Positions 40,696-49,436 of a DNA stretch of 50,097 nt are shown piece by piece. Location: contig QHYS01000017.1 in assembly GCA_003223325.1 (NCBI GenBank), positions 133,303 through 183,399 on the forward strand, given 5' to 3'. The first letter of the stretch is position 1; each line of letters begins with the position of its first letter. The notes under the pieces are model-generated. The model made no database searches and was not told the DNA's origin. It saw only the letters and a list, made by a program, of their open reading frames with translations. Source of the stretch: Acidobacteriota bacterium. Its GTDB lineage: Bacteria; Acidobacteriota; Terriglobia; Acidiferrales; UBA7541. Position numbers and translations under genes: made by a program.

Positions 40696-41973
40696 ATGCC
40701 CATTTTTGGTTATACGTTAGGGGTGATCGGGCTTTGCGTCATATTAGTGATATTTTCCTTCCTGGACCGCGTGTACCGGCAATTGGGCCGGGTCGGTACG
40801 CGTACTCTGCGCGAACACAGCGAGATTTTTGAATCCGAAATCGAGCCGCGATTCAGACTGGGCCGGCGGCGCGCCAGCTTGGGATTCGCGATCCTGGCCA
40901 ACCTCTCGCTTGTAGCGGTGGCGGTGGAGACGGCACGGGGTGTGCTTCTTTTTGTGCCTGCCGTGTGGCAGGCTGCGGTTCAGTTGATCGTCTACGTCAC
41001 CGTGGAAGTGATGTTTTGTATGCATTTTGTTCCGGAGATACTAATGGCGCGCACGAGCACCCGCTGGCTCAAGCCTTTGGTTCCCGCATTGAGAGGAGTT
41101 TTGATGGTCATCTGGCCACTGCGAGCCGCTTTGGATTTGGCCATTTCCGTGGGGCGCATATCTGAAGAGGAATTGCCGCCGGGAACGCAGGCCCAACAAG
41201 ATGGAATCGAGGCTCTAGTGGAAGCGGCGCAGGAGGGCGGCATGCTGGCGGGAGACAAGGCTCATCTGATCGAACAGGTGGTCGAGTTCAGCGATAAGAG
41301 GGTCTTGGAAGTGATGACGCCACGCCCCGACATCGTAGCGATCCCCGCAAATGCGACCATCGAGCAAATGAGAAGGCTATTGGTGGAGACAAAATTTTCC
41401 CGATTGGTGGTTTACCAGCAAACGCTTGACGACGTTGTGGGCATCGCGCACGTGCAGGATTTGCTGCAGATTCCCGAAAGCGACGCAAAGCATCGCACCG
41501 TCCGGGAATTGGCGCGGCCGGCGTTATTCGTCCCTGAGACGAAGCTAGGTTCGGATTTGCTCAAAGAGATGCGCCGGCGCAGTCAGCAGATGGCAATCGT
41601 TATTGACGAACACGGAATGGTGGCCGGGGTTGTCACGGTCGAAGACCTGGTGGAAGAGATTGTCGGCGAGATGGGTAAGGAAGATGATCACATGGCGCCG
41701 GATATCGTACGGGAGACGGACGGAAGCGTGGTTCTGCGAGGAAGCGTTTCCGTGGCGAAGCTGCAGGAGCTGTTCGGGATCGAGTTTGCTGACGAATCGG
41801 ATCAGGCGGCCACGACGGTCGCCGGCCTGCTCAATCATATTGCAGGCCACGTCCCTCGCGCCGGGGAGCAGCTCAATTACGAGGGGCTGCACTTCGAAGT
41901 GGTCGAAGCCAACCAGCGAAAGGTGTTGCGCTTGCGCGTCCGGCCTCGGATTGTCGCGGTGCCCGTCTCCTAA
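40696..41973 (+). CDS. CorC/HlyC-type (CNNM-like) CBS-domain membrane protein
   Basis: ATG 40696, 2 nt after ybeY, gives 425 residues. The N-terminal third is hydrophobic with about four membrane helices (YTLGVIGLCVILVIFSFL, AILANLSLVAVAVETARGVLLFV, VQLIVYVTVEVMFCMHFVPEIL, LMVIWPLRAALDL), a DUF21-like transmembrane domain. Two CBS motifs follow (VLEVMTPRPDIVAIPANATIEQM about 205-225, and one with MAIVIDEHGMVAGVVTVEDLVEEIVGEM). The C-terminal CorC_HlyC domain has LRGSVSVAKLQELFGI and GEQLNYEGLHFEVVEA. Such proteins are implicated in Mg2+/Co2+ efflux or tolerance. It is probably the last gene of the phoH operon. Confidence 0.88.
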   Translation: MPIFGYTLGVIGLCVILVIFSFLDRVYRQLGRVGTRTLREHSEIFESEIEPRFRLGRRRASLGFAILANLSLVAVAVETARGVLLFVPAVWQAAVQLIVYVTVEVMFCMHFVPEILMARTSTRWLKPLVPALRGVLMVIWPLRAALDLAISVGRISEEELPPGTQAQQDGIEALVEAAQEGGMLAGDKAHLIEQVVEFSDKRVLEVMTPRPDIVAIPANATIEQMRRLLVETKFSRLVVYQQTLDDVVGIAHVQDLLQIPESDAKHRTVRELARPALFVPETKLGSDLLKEMRRRSQQMAIVIDEHGMVAGVVTVEDLVEEIVGEMGKEDDHMAPDIVRETDGSVVLRGSVSVAKLQELFGIEFADESDQAATTVAGLLNHIAGHVPRAGEQLNYEGLHFEVVEANQRKVLRLRVRPRIVAVPVS

Positions 41974-41979
41974 GTTCCC

Positions 41980-42687
41980 TCAGCTAACCAGCCGCGCCAA
42001 GCCAAATGCTGCGGCGGCCGCGATTCCGCCTGTTACTACGGTTTGGAATGCACCTTTCCACGGTGAGATACCGGTATAGCGGCTCTTCACGAAGCCGAAC
42101 ACTGCCAGCGCCAGAATAGTGATCGCGACGGAGAAGCGCAGGGCGGAGATCACGTTGGCCAGAGACATGTACGGAGCGAGCGGGATCAAGCCGCCGACTA
42201 CATAAGAGACGGCGATGGTGAGCGCACTGCGATTCGCACGCCCCGGTTCCGGCGGCTCCAGACCGAGTTCGAAGCGCATCATAAAGTCCACCCAATTTTT
42301 CTGGTTGCCGACAATTGCCTGGACGACCGGCTCCATGTGCACATCGCTCAATCCGTATTCCCGAAAAACCTTAGCCACTTCTTCGGTCTCGACGTCGGGG
42401 AGTTCTACAGTCTCGCGGACTTCGCGCTCGCGTTCGGCCGCGTAGTGCTCGGAGTCCGTCTTCGCCGCCAAATAACCGCCAAGGCCCATGGCAATCGAAC
42501 CGGCGGCAATCTCTGCAAGGCCGGCCGTGACGACCAAGCGCGTGGCGTTGACGCTGGCGGCGACGGCGCCCGATATGCCGGCGGCCAAGGCAAAGGGAAC
42601 AGTCAGGCCGTCGGCCATACCGATGACGACATCTCGCACGCTGGCGCTCGCTGTGAAATGTGACTCCACGTGGGTCGCTGTGGGCAT
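41980..42687 (-). CDS. VIT1/CCC1-family Fe2+/Mn2+ transporter
   Basis: ATG at 42687 (MPTATHVESHF), placed by the SD AGGAG. The 235-residue membrane protein has the VIT/CCC1 layout: TM1 with VIGMADGLTVPFALAAGISGA, TM2 around VVTAGLAEIAAGSIAMGLGGYLAAKTDSEHY, a cytoplasmic metal-binding helical region rich in Glu (EREREVRETVELPDVETEEVAKVFREYGL), then TM3-5 (VSYVVGGLIPLAPYM, ISALRFSVAITILALAVFGF, AFQTVVTGGIAAAAAFGLARLV). Members export Fe2+ or Mn2+ from the cytoplasm. Single gene, divergent from era and convergent with the CorC-type gene. Confidence 0.9.
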   Translation of the reverse strand: MPTATHVESHFTASASVRDVVIGMADGLTVPFALAAGISGAVAASVNATRLVVTAGLAEIAAGSIAMGLGGYLAAKTDSEHYAAEREREVRETVELPDVETEEVAKVFREYGLSDVHMEPVVQAIVGNQKNWVDFMMRFELGLEPPEPGRANRSALTIAVSYVVGGLIPLAPYMSLANVISALRFSVAITILALAVFGFVKSRYTGISPWKGAFQTVVTGGIAAAAAFGLARLVS

Positions 42688-42752
42688 GGATTCTCCTGAG
42701 TTATAAAGCGCTGAGTTTATCACGGGGCTTGTGAAGGAGCGCGGGCCGTCAT

Positions 42753-42768
42753 CGGACGATCGGACGAT
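42753..42768. repeat. Tandem octamer in the VIT/era divergent region
   Basis: CGGACGAT is repeated twice head to tail. It lies in the 119-bp divergent region between the VIT transporter and era starts. Nothing more can be said of it. Confidence 0.3.
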
Positions 42769-42806
42769 GAAGTGACGATGTAATATGGTGGACGGTCGTT
42801 GCTCTT

Positions 42807-43724
42807 ATGAAGGGATCATTTCGTTCCGGTTTTGTCGCGGTAGTCGGACGGCCCAACGCGGGGAAGTCCACATTCGTAAACCGGCTAGTGGGTCAAAAGG
42901 TGGCGATTGTGACGTCGCGGCCTCAGACTACTCGAAATCGCATTCTCGGAATCATAAATCGTCCGCACGCGCAGGTTGTGCTGATTGACACGCCAGGCAT
43001 ACATCGTGCCAGCAGCGTGCTCGAGCGGCAGATGATGGCGGAGGTGGGACAGGCGCTCGAAGGGATTGATCTCGTTGCCGTCATGATGGACGCCAGCAGT
43101 GGATTGACAGCGGGAGACCGCCTGACTATCGAGCACGCAAAGCAATTCCGCGGGCCTGTGTTTTTTTTGCTGAACAAGATCGACCGCGTCGCGAAGCCAG
43201 CGTTACTGCCGCTGACGGGGGTTTGCTCGAAGGAATTTTCATTTACCGAAATAATTCCCGTGTCCGCTCTCACCGGTGACGGCGTCGAGCTTGCGCTCGA
43301 ACGATTCATGGCTCACTTGCCTGAGGGCGAGCCCTACTTTCCGAAAGATCAGACTACCGACCAGCCGGAACGCTTTCTGGTCGCTGAAATCGTTCGTGAG
43401 AAAGTGATGACAAACACCAGACAGGAAGTTCCCCACGCAGTGGCCGTGCGGGTCGAAGCCTTCGAAGAAGGCGAGAAATTGATCCGAATTCGTGCCAGCA
43501 TCTCCGTCGAACGGGAGGGGCAAAAAGGAATCCTGATCGGCCGCGGAGGTGAAAGGCTGAAAGTCATCGGCACGGCGGCGCGGCACGAAGTTGAAGAGAT
43601 TCTCGGCGTCAAAACTTTTTTGGAACTTCGTGTTAAGGTGGAACGCGACTGGCGCCAAAATCCGCGCATCGTTCAGCAACTGGATTGGCGGCGCCAACTC
43701 GATCGCCTGGGAAGGGGCGAATAA
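42807..43724 (+). CDS. era: Ribosome-associated GTPase Era
   Basis: At 305 residues it is full length. G1 is GRPNAGKS (residues 14-21), followed by the G2 region RPQTTRNRILGI, G3 DTPG, G4 NKID and G5 VSALTGDGV. The C-terminal KH domain has RVEAFEEGEKLIRIRASISVEREGQKGILIGRGGERLKVIGTAARHEVEEILG with the GxxG loop. Era binds the 3' end of 16S rRNA and helps assemble 30S subunits, working in the same pathway as YbeY upstream. It ends 2 bp before the convergent ntrX stop with no terminator between. Confidence 0.97.
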   Translation: MKGSFRSGFVAVVGRPNAGKSTFVNRLVGQKVAIVTSRPQTTRNRILGIINRPHAQVVLIDTPGIHRASSVLERQMMAEVGQALEGIDLVAVMMDASSGLTAGDRLTIEHAKQFRGPVFFLLNKIDRVAKPALLPLTGVCSKEFSFTEIIPVSALTGDGVELALERFMAHLPEGEPYFPKDQTTDQPERFLVAEIVREKVMTNTRQEVPHAVAVRVEAFEEGEKLIRIRASISVEREGQKGILIGRGGERLKVIGTAARHEVEEILGVKTFLELRVKVERDWRQNPRIVQQLDWRRQLDRLGRGE

Positions 43725-43726
43725 AA

Positions 43727-45079
43727 CTACTCTTCAGCCGAAATTCCCAGTGACTTCATCTTGCGATAGAGATGGCTGCGCTCCAAGCCCAGAGCCACCG
43801 CGGTTCGTGTCATGTTCCATTGGTTCTCGCTGAGCTTGCGTAAGATGAATTCGCGCTCGTAAGCGCTGCGTGCCTCGTGCAAAGTCGCATTTGGCCGCGA
43901 GGAGATTGCCGGGAATCCGCGAAAGAGCTCCGGAGGCAGATGGAGAGGCTCGATGCGGGAATGAGGACAAGTGATCATCAGGCGCTCGATCAAGTTACGG
44001 AGCTCGCGGACGTTTCCGGGCCAACTGTGTCGGGCGAGCACGGCCAGAGCTGCGTCACTGATCTCCTTAGGTTTGCGGCCATAGGTGGCGGCGAATTCAG
44101 CGAGGAAATGACGCGTCAAAATGGGGATATCCTCGACTCTTTCGCGCAAAGCCGGAACTGTGAAGGGTATTACGTTCAGGCGATAAAAAAGGTCTTCGCG
44201 AAACAAGCCTCTGGCAATTTGCTCCTCCAGCTTTTTGTTGGTTGCGGCGATCACGCGCACGTTGACTGCTGTGGGGTGAGTGGATCCGACGCGCTCGAGC
44301 CGCTGCTCCTCAAGGACGCGAAGCACTTTGGCCTGCGTACGCAGGCTCATATCGCCCACTTCATCCAGGAACAGCGTTCCGTTATCGGCCTTCTGGAACT
44401 TACCGACCTTGTCTTCACTAGCACCCGTGAAGCTGCCTTTCATGTGACCAAATAGCTCTGATTCAATCAACTCTTCCGGTATTGCCGCACAATTTACCTC
44501 TACGAATGTCTCGCGGTTGCGAAGGCTTGCGGCATGCAATGCATGGGCGACGAGTTCTTTGCCGGTGCCGCTCTCGCCGTAGATAAGCACACGCCCGTTC
44601 GTGGGGGCGGCGAGGGCGATCTGCTGGCGCAGCGCCTTCATAGGAACACTATCGCCGAGGACCTGAAAGCGCTGGCCGAGTTCTTCGCGAAGGCGCCGAT
44701 TTTCCAATTGCAGCCGTAGAAATTCGAAAGCTCTTTTTACGGATTGGGTGGTTTTTTCGAGTGAGAGCGGTTTTTCGACGAAGTCGAAAGCGCCTAATTT
44801 GGTAGCTCGAACCGCTGTCTCGATATTGCCGTGTCCCGAGATCATGACGACCATGGGAAAATGTCCATCTCGTCGCATGCGCTCGAGCGTTTCGATTCCG
44901 TCCATTTTTGGCAACCAAACATCGAGCAGCACCAAATCGATCTGCCGCTTCGCAAGGAGCGCCAGACACTCCTCACCCGTGCCGACCGATTCGACTGCAT
45001 AGCCCTCTTCGGTCAGGATGGAGGACAGAGAATCGCGTATTCCTGCTTCGTCATCGACGATAAGAATGGACTGTGCCAT
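43727..45079 (-). CDS. ntrX: Sigma-54-dependent response regulator NtrX
   Basis: A 450-residue NtrC-type activator. The receiver domain has acidic residues DDE at 9-11, phospho-acceptor Asp53 (LLDVWLPKMDG) and Lys103. The AAA+ domain carries Walker A GESGTGKE (168-175), the L1 loop KGSFTGA (214-220) and Walker B TLFLDE (235-240). The C-terminal Fis-type HTH ends in ERSHLYRKMKSLGI. The canonical GAFTGA that contacts sigma-54 is GSFTGA here. It is encoded after ntrY on the minus strand, with a 159-bp gap in which I see no feature. NtrYX systems respond to nitrogen, redox or envelope cues. Confidence 0.92.
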   Translation of the reverse strand: MAQSILIVDDEAGIRDSLSSILTEEGYAVESVGTGEECLALLAKRQIDLVLLDVWLPKMDGIETLERMRRDGHFPMVVMISGHGNIETAVRATKLGAFDFVEKPLSLEKTTQSVKRAFEFLRLQLENRRLREELGQRFQVLGDSVPMKALRQQIALAAPTNGRVLIYGESGTGKELVAHALHAASLRNRETFVEVNCAAIPEELIESELFGHMKGSFTGASEDKVGKFQKADNGTLFLDEVGDMSLRTQAKVLRVLEEQRLERVGSTHPTAVNVRVIAATNKKLEEQIARGLFREDLFYRLNVIPFTVPALRERVEDIPILTRHFLAEFAATYGRKPKEISDAALAVLARHSWPGNVRELRNLIERLMITCPHSRIEPLHLPPELFRGFPAISSRPNATLHEARSAYEREFILRKLSENQWNMTRTAVALGLERSHLYRKMKSLGISAEE

Positions 45080-45238
45080 AGAAGATTAATGGCTGGCGTG
45101 CTGAAGAAAAGGCTTCTCGAACATCCTCAAAGGGCGAGATGTGCACGTGGCTATGATCGACCGCAAGATGCTCCTAACCCCGGGCGTCCGCGCCGATCGT
45201 GTTGAGACATACAGGGAACATTCTCTTTCTGTTTGAAG

Positions 45239-47431
45239 TCAGCCTTCCGCCGCGACAGAGATAGGCGCAGCATCAGCCGCGGGCAACTCGATCACAAATC
45301 GTGCGCCTGTGGGTGCGTTGTCTTCGGCGCGGATTACTCCATGATGTTCCGCGATCACCCGGCTGGCGATCGCCAATCCCAAACCAGTACCGCGATCCTT
45401 CGTCGAGAAATGCGGCAGGAAAAGCTTGTCCTTATCCTCCGGAGAGATTCCGTAACCACTGTCCGCGACGATAATCTCGACAGAGTCATGTCCGACGTGG
45501 AAGCGCGTGCTCAACACCAAATTTCGCACAGCCGCACCCTCCATCGCCTCGGCCGCATTATCGATAAGATTCACGACTACCCGCCGCAACATCTCTGAAT
45601 CTGCCCTAACCTGGGGAACCCGCTCGGCGAGGTTAGTATGAATCTGCACGTCGTCAAGCCGCCCTTTGAACACGTCGAGCGCGCCGAGCACAATGGCATT
45701 GGGGTCGGTCGGTACGAGCCGCGCGACGGGGAATCGGGCAAACCTTGAAAATTCGTTGACCAGGGCCTCCAAAGTTCCGACTTCCCGTCCGATCAGAGCG
45801 GCGCACTCACTGACCAAGCGCACAAGCTCCGGCACACTGCAATCGCCATTGTGACGGCTAATGAAGCGCGAAAGGCGCTCCGCGGAAAGCTGAATAGGCG
45901 TCAGCGGATTTTTAATTTCGTGCGCTATGCGCTGGGCGACCTCCTGCCAGGCCGCGGCCTTTTGCGCCTGTAGCAGTTCGGTCAAGTCATCTACGACGAC
46001 CAGATATCCAGCACCGCTGTGCCGCTCGCCCAGAGGGCTCACGGTGACCGCCGCGTGTACCACCCGCCCTCTCAGCCGGAACTCCATTTCCCTTGATGCC
46101 GTGCCCATCCTCAGTGAACGGCGTATTAGCTGCTGAATATCGCGCGCCGCGTCCTTCCCGGCTAGTGCGATCAGGTCCGAAGCGTCCCGAGCGCTGTCTC
46201 CAAAAATCTCCCGTGCGGAGCGATTCATGCGTGTGATGCGGGCGTTGGGATCGAAAGCAAGAACGCCTGTGGGAATATTTTCGAGAACGGTTTCGATGAG
46301 TGTGCGGCGGCTGTCCAGTTCCTGAACCGCCTGCTGCAGATGATGAGTGAACTCGTCGATCCGTCTGTGACTATCGGCGAGCTGCGCGGTCATTTTATTG
46401 AAGGAGCGGACCAAGATTCCCAATTCATCCTGAGCTTGGACGTTGACTTGGGTATCGAGATGCCCGGCCGCGATTTCACCAGTAGCTTTGGCCAGGGCTT
46501 GAATGGGTACGGTCACCTGCTTTGACAAGTAGAGCGCCGACCAGGTTGCGGCAAATAGCAGAAGAACCGTGAAAAGCGACAGAGTTAGGAGAATTTGCCG
46601 TTTGAACGTGCGTATGCGCTGATTCTCAATGGAATAGGCCGCGGTTTGAAGTTCGATGTTGTTATAGTGCGCCAGAAAGTCGGGAGGCAAACGGCGTGCA
46701 ACAAACAGAAAGCCCGAGCCGAGAGGGGCGCGGGCGGCGAGAAAAGAGCCGGAACGTGAATCCCAGAGCTCCGCTCCATTGGGGAGAACACTTTGAAATT
46801 TAAGCGTAGCGTCGAGTACTACCGGAACACTCAAAGGATCGGCCACATGCACCTGCGCCCCGGAAGGATCAATAGCCCAGATCCCTTCCGCGCCCTGATT
46901 TGCTGCGAATTGTGCGGCAGGCGTGAAGGCTGACGCAAGGTTGTCTGAGTTCGCGACCGGAACCGAAGCGGCTGCACGGTTGGCCAGCGTTTGAAGCCGC
47001 GAGTATTCCAAACGGCTGAGCTCACTAAGCAGGGCAAGGGCCTGCGAATTGGCATCCTCTAGTTCTTGCGGGAACCAGCGGTTCAGCGTGCGATTCATGA
47101 GCGCATAGCTGATGAAGAACAGGAATACCAGAGGAAACAGCGACACGGCCATGGCGCCCAGAACCATCTTGGTCTTGATGCGCGACCCGAGTTGTTCGGC
47201 TCGACGCTCGACCCACAGCCGTACTAGCGCGCGGCCCAGTATGAGACCAAAAACTAGGAGCGCCGCTACCACAAATGTGTTTACGGCGAAAAGAACGATT
47301 TTCTCGCCCCATGTGCCCGGCTCAAACGGAACCCTAAGCGAACCCAGAGTGATCACAGCGGCAAGCAGAAGGGCGAAAAGTATGCCGCCAAGAGCCAAGG
47401 ATAGCCGCGAATTGCGGGGGGATTCCCTCAA
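45239..47431 (-). CDS. ntrY: Sensor histidine kinase NtrY
   Basis: The start is TTG at 47431. The 730-residue protein has three N-terminal membrane helices (about 9-30, 46-68, 90-112), a periplasmic region (about 113-280), a further helix (about 282-303), HAMP (VTVPIQALAKATGEIAAGHLDTQV), a PAS domain (TVLENIPTGVLAFDPNARITRMNRSA), then the kinase core. The phospho-acceptor His lies in AQRIAHEIKNPLTPIQLSAERL. The ATPase motifs are NLIDNAAEAMEG, VADSGYGISPEDKDKLFLPHFSTK and GTGLGLAI. This is the NtrY layout. It should phosphorylate NtrX. Its promoter region is shared with the divergent pilB (47432-47704), where I find no confident promoter. Confidence 0.92.
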   Translation of the reverse strand: MRESPRNSRLSLALGGILFALLLAAVITLGSLRVPFEPGTWGEKIVLFAVNTFVVAALLVFGLILGRALVRLWVERRAEQLGSRIKTKMVLGAMAVSLFPLVFLFFISYALMNRTLNRWFPQELEDANSQALALLSELSRLEYSRLQTLANRAAASVPVANSDNLASAFTPAAQFAANQGAEGIWAIDPSGAQVHVADPLSVPVVLDATLKFQSVLPNGAELWDSRSGSFLAARAPLGSGFLFVARRLPPDFLAHYNNIELQTAAYSIENQRIRTFKRQILLTLSLFTVLLLFAATWSALYLSKQVTVPIQALAKATGEIAAGHLDTQVNVQAQDELGILVRSFNKMTAQLADSHRRIDEFTHHLQQAVQELDSRRTLIETVLENIPTGVLAFDPNARITRMNRSAREIFGDSARDASDLIALAGKDAARDIQQLIRRSLRMGTASREMEFRLRGRVVHAAVTVSPLGERHSGAGYLVVVDDLTELLQAQKAAAWQEVAQRIAHEIKNPLTPIQLSAERLSRFISRHNGDCSVPELVRLVSECAALIGREVGTLEALVNEFSRFARFPVARLVPTDPNAIVLGALDVFKGRLDDVQIHTNLAERVPQVRADSEMLRRVVVNLIDNAAEAMEGAAVRNLVLSTRFHVGHDSVEIIVADSGYGISPEDKDKLFLPHFSTKDRGTGLGLAIASRVIAEHHGVIRAEDNAPTGARFVIELPAADAAPISVAAEG

Positions 47432-47704
47432 CCTGAAGATCCTACTCCTGCGAGGTTTGCGGGAGCTTTAGCCGGCATTTCCGGCGCGACCGGTTCGAAA
47501 AGGCGCCGTCTGCCATACTGTGCAAGATATCTACGGGTCAGGATGCAAGTCAAGCGACGATTGTGTCCAAATTGCCACACTCAGCCCAAGCGGATTTTCG
47601 GGTATTAGCGCTTTCAATACGATAAGCAAATCGTCCCTGCGAGCTCGGGTTTCGTTATGTTACTTTTCCAATTTGAGGCGTGTTGTGCCGCCGAGGCTCT
47701 CGTT

Positions 47705-49423
47705 ATGTCTTCCCGGCTTGGCGAAATCCTGGTCAAAGAAAACCTGATTACCGCCGATCAGCTTAAGCAAGCTATCGCCCATCAGAGGCAGAATGGGGGT
47801 CGGCTGGGAACCGCTCTGATGAAATTGGGATTCGTTAGTGACGACGAAATCACCGAGGTTCTGTCCCGCCAATACGGCGTTCCCTCGATCAACTTGAAAT
47901 ACTATGAAGTTGATCCCGCGGTCATAAAGCTCATCCCCCAAGATACAGCGGTACGGTACCAAATTGTACCCCTCTCGCGTGTAGGCTCAACACTCACCAT
48001 CGCCATGATTGATCCCACCAACGTCTTTGCGATGGACGACATCAAGTTCATGACCGGCTTCAATGTCGAGCCAGTGGTTGCCTCGGAAACCTCCGTGAAC
48101 GAAGCAATCGCTAAGTTCTATGGGGAGGTGGAGAGCGGCGAAGAACTCTCCAAAGTGATGAAGGACCTCGGCGCCGAAGAAGGCGGCGACGTGGAACTTG
48201 CGTCGGAAGAACAGGAAATGGACTTGGCGGCACTGGAAAAAGCCGCCGAGGAAGCGCCCATCATCAAGCTGGTGAATCTGGTTCTCACCGACGCTGTAAA
48301 ACGGGGTGCCAGCGACATTCACATTGAACCGTACGAGCGCGAACTGCGCGTTCGCTTCCGCGTCGACGGCCTTTTGCAGAGTGTGATGACGCCGCCGATG
48401 AAATTGAAAGATGCCATCGCGAGCCGCATCAAGATCATGGCCAAGCTGGACATCAGTGAGAAGCGCCTTCCTCAGGACGGGCGCATCATGATCAAGTATC
48501 GTAGGGAAGGCAGGATCAAGGAGCTCGATTTCCGCGTTTCCACCGTTCCCACGCTTTTCGGTGAAAAGATCGTGATGCGCCTGCTGGACAAGGAAAACCT
48601 CCGGCTAGACATGACCAAGCTAGGGTTTGAGCCCGAATCGCTGGCCAAGTTCGAAAAAGCAATCTTGCGGCCCTACGGCATGGTACTCGTCACCGGTCCA
48701 ACGGGATCCGGCAAGACCAACACACTCTATTCCTCGGTGTCTCGCCTGAACACGCCCGACACGAATATTATGACAGCGGAAGACCCGGTCGAGTTTCAGT
48801 TGGCGGGCATTAACCAGGTGCAAATGAAGGATCAAATCGGGCTGAATTTTGCTTCCGCTCTTCGAGCCTTCTTGCGCCAGGACCCCAACATCATTCTAGT
48901 CGGAGAAATTAGAGACTTTGAAACGGCCGAAATTGCCGTCAAGGCGGCGCTCACTGGACATTTGGTTTTGTCCACACTCCATACGAATGATGCTCCTTCC
49001 ACGATCAGCCGGCTAATGAACATGGGAATAGAGCCTTTTCTGGTGGCCACCTCCGTAAATTTGATCTGCGCCCAAAGGTTGGTCCGGCGAATCTGTTCGA
49101 ATTGCAAGGAGCCCTTAGAAGTTCCCGAGCAGGCCCTACTGGATGCAGGCTTCACGCCGGAGGAGGCGAAGAAGACCACTGTGTATTACGGGAAAGGCTG
49201 CGGCACCTGTAATAAGAATGGTTATAGAGGACGCGTTGGGCTCTACGAAGCAATGGAAGTTAACGATGAATTACGGGAACTGATTCTCGTGGGCGCTTCC
49301 GCCTTGGAGCTGCGGAAGAAAGCTCTCGACGTCGGCATGATCACGTTGCGGCGCAGCGGTCTAATTAAAGCTAGCGCGGGTCTGACCACTCTGGAAGAAG
49401 TGGTGCGCGAAACCGTGCTGTAA
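47705..49423 (+). CDS. pilB: Type IV pilus assembly ATPase PilB
   Basis: ATG 47705 (MSSRLGEILVKENLITADQL) starts the conserved N-terminal MshEN domain; the frame is open to 47657 but the extra part is not family-like. The 572-residue secretion ATPase has MshEN domains (1-150), then the motor: SDIHIEPYERELRVRFRVDG, Walker A GPTGSGKTNT (about 335), the Asp box AEDPVEFQLAGINQVQ, Walker B ILVGEIRDFETAEIAV, the His box HLVLSTLHTNDA, and the tetracysteine zinc site (CSNC ... CGTCNKNGYRGR). PilB powers pilus extension. pilT starts 13 nt after its stop. Confidence 0.95.
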   Translation: MSSRLGEILVKENLITADQLKQAIAHQRQNGGRLGTALMKLGFVSDDEITEVLSRQYGVPSINLKYYEVDPAVIKLIPQDTAVRYQIVPLSRVGSTLTIAMIDPTNVFAMDDIKFMTGFNVEPVVASETSVNEAIAKFYGEVESGEELSKVMKDLGAEEGGDVELASEEQEMDLAALEKAAEEAPIIKLVNLVLTDAVKRGASDIHIEPYERELRVRFRVDGLLQSVMTPPMKLKDAIASRIKIMAKLDISEKRLPQDGRIMIKYRREGRIKELDFRVSTVPTLFGEKIVMRLLDKENLRLDMTKLGFEPESLAKFEKAILRPYGMVLVTGPTGSGKTNTLYSSVSRLNTPDTNIMTAEDPVEFQLAGINQVQMKDQIGLNFASALRAFLRQDPNIILVGEIRDFETAEIAVKAALTGHLVLSTLHTNDAPSTISRLMNMGIEPFLVATSVNLICAQRLVRRICSNCKEPLEVPEQALLDAGFTPEEAKKTTVYYGKGCGTCNKNGYRGRVGLYEAMEVNDELRELILVGASALELRKKALDVGMITLRRSGLIKASAGLTTLEEVVRETVL

Positions 49424-49436
49424 GGAGAATTGCGTC

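Noticed and set aside
45080-45238. Possible small peptide between ntrY and ntrX
   Set aside because: A minus-strand stretch reads like protein for about 20 residues but has a stop just upstream and no start or SD.
47510-47526. Possible sigma-54 -24/-12 promoter between ntrY and pilB
   Set aside because: TGCCATACTGTGCA keeps the -12 GC but lacks the -24 GG; too poor a match.
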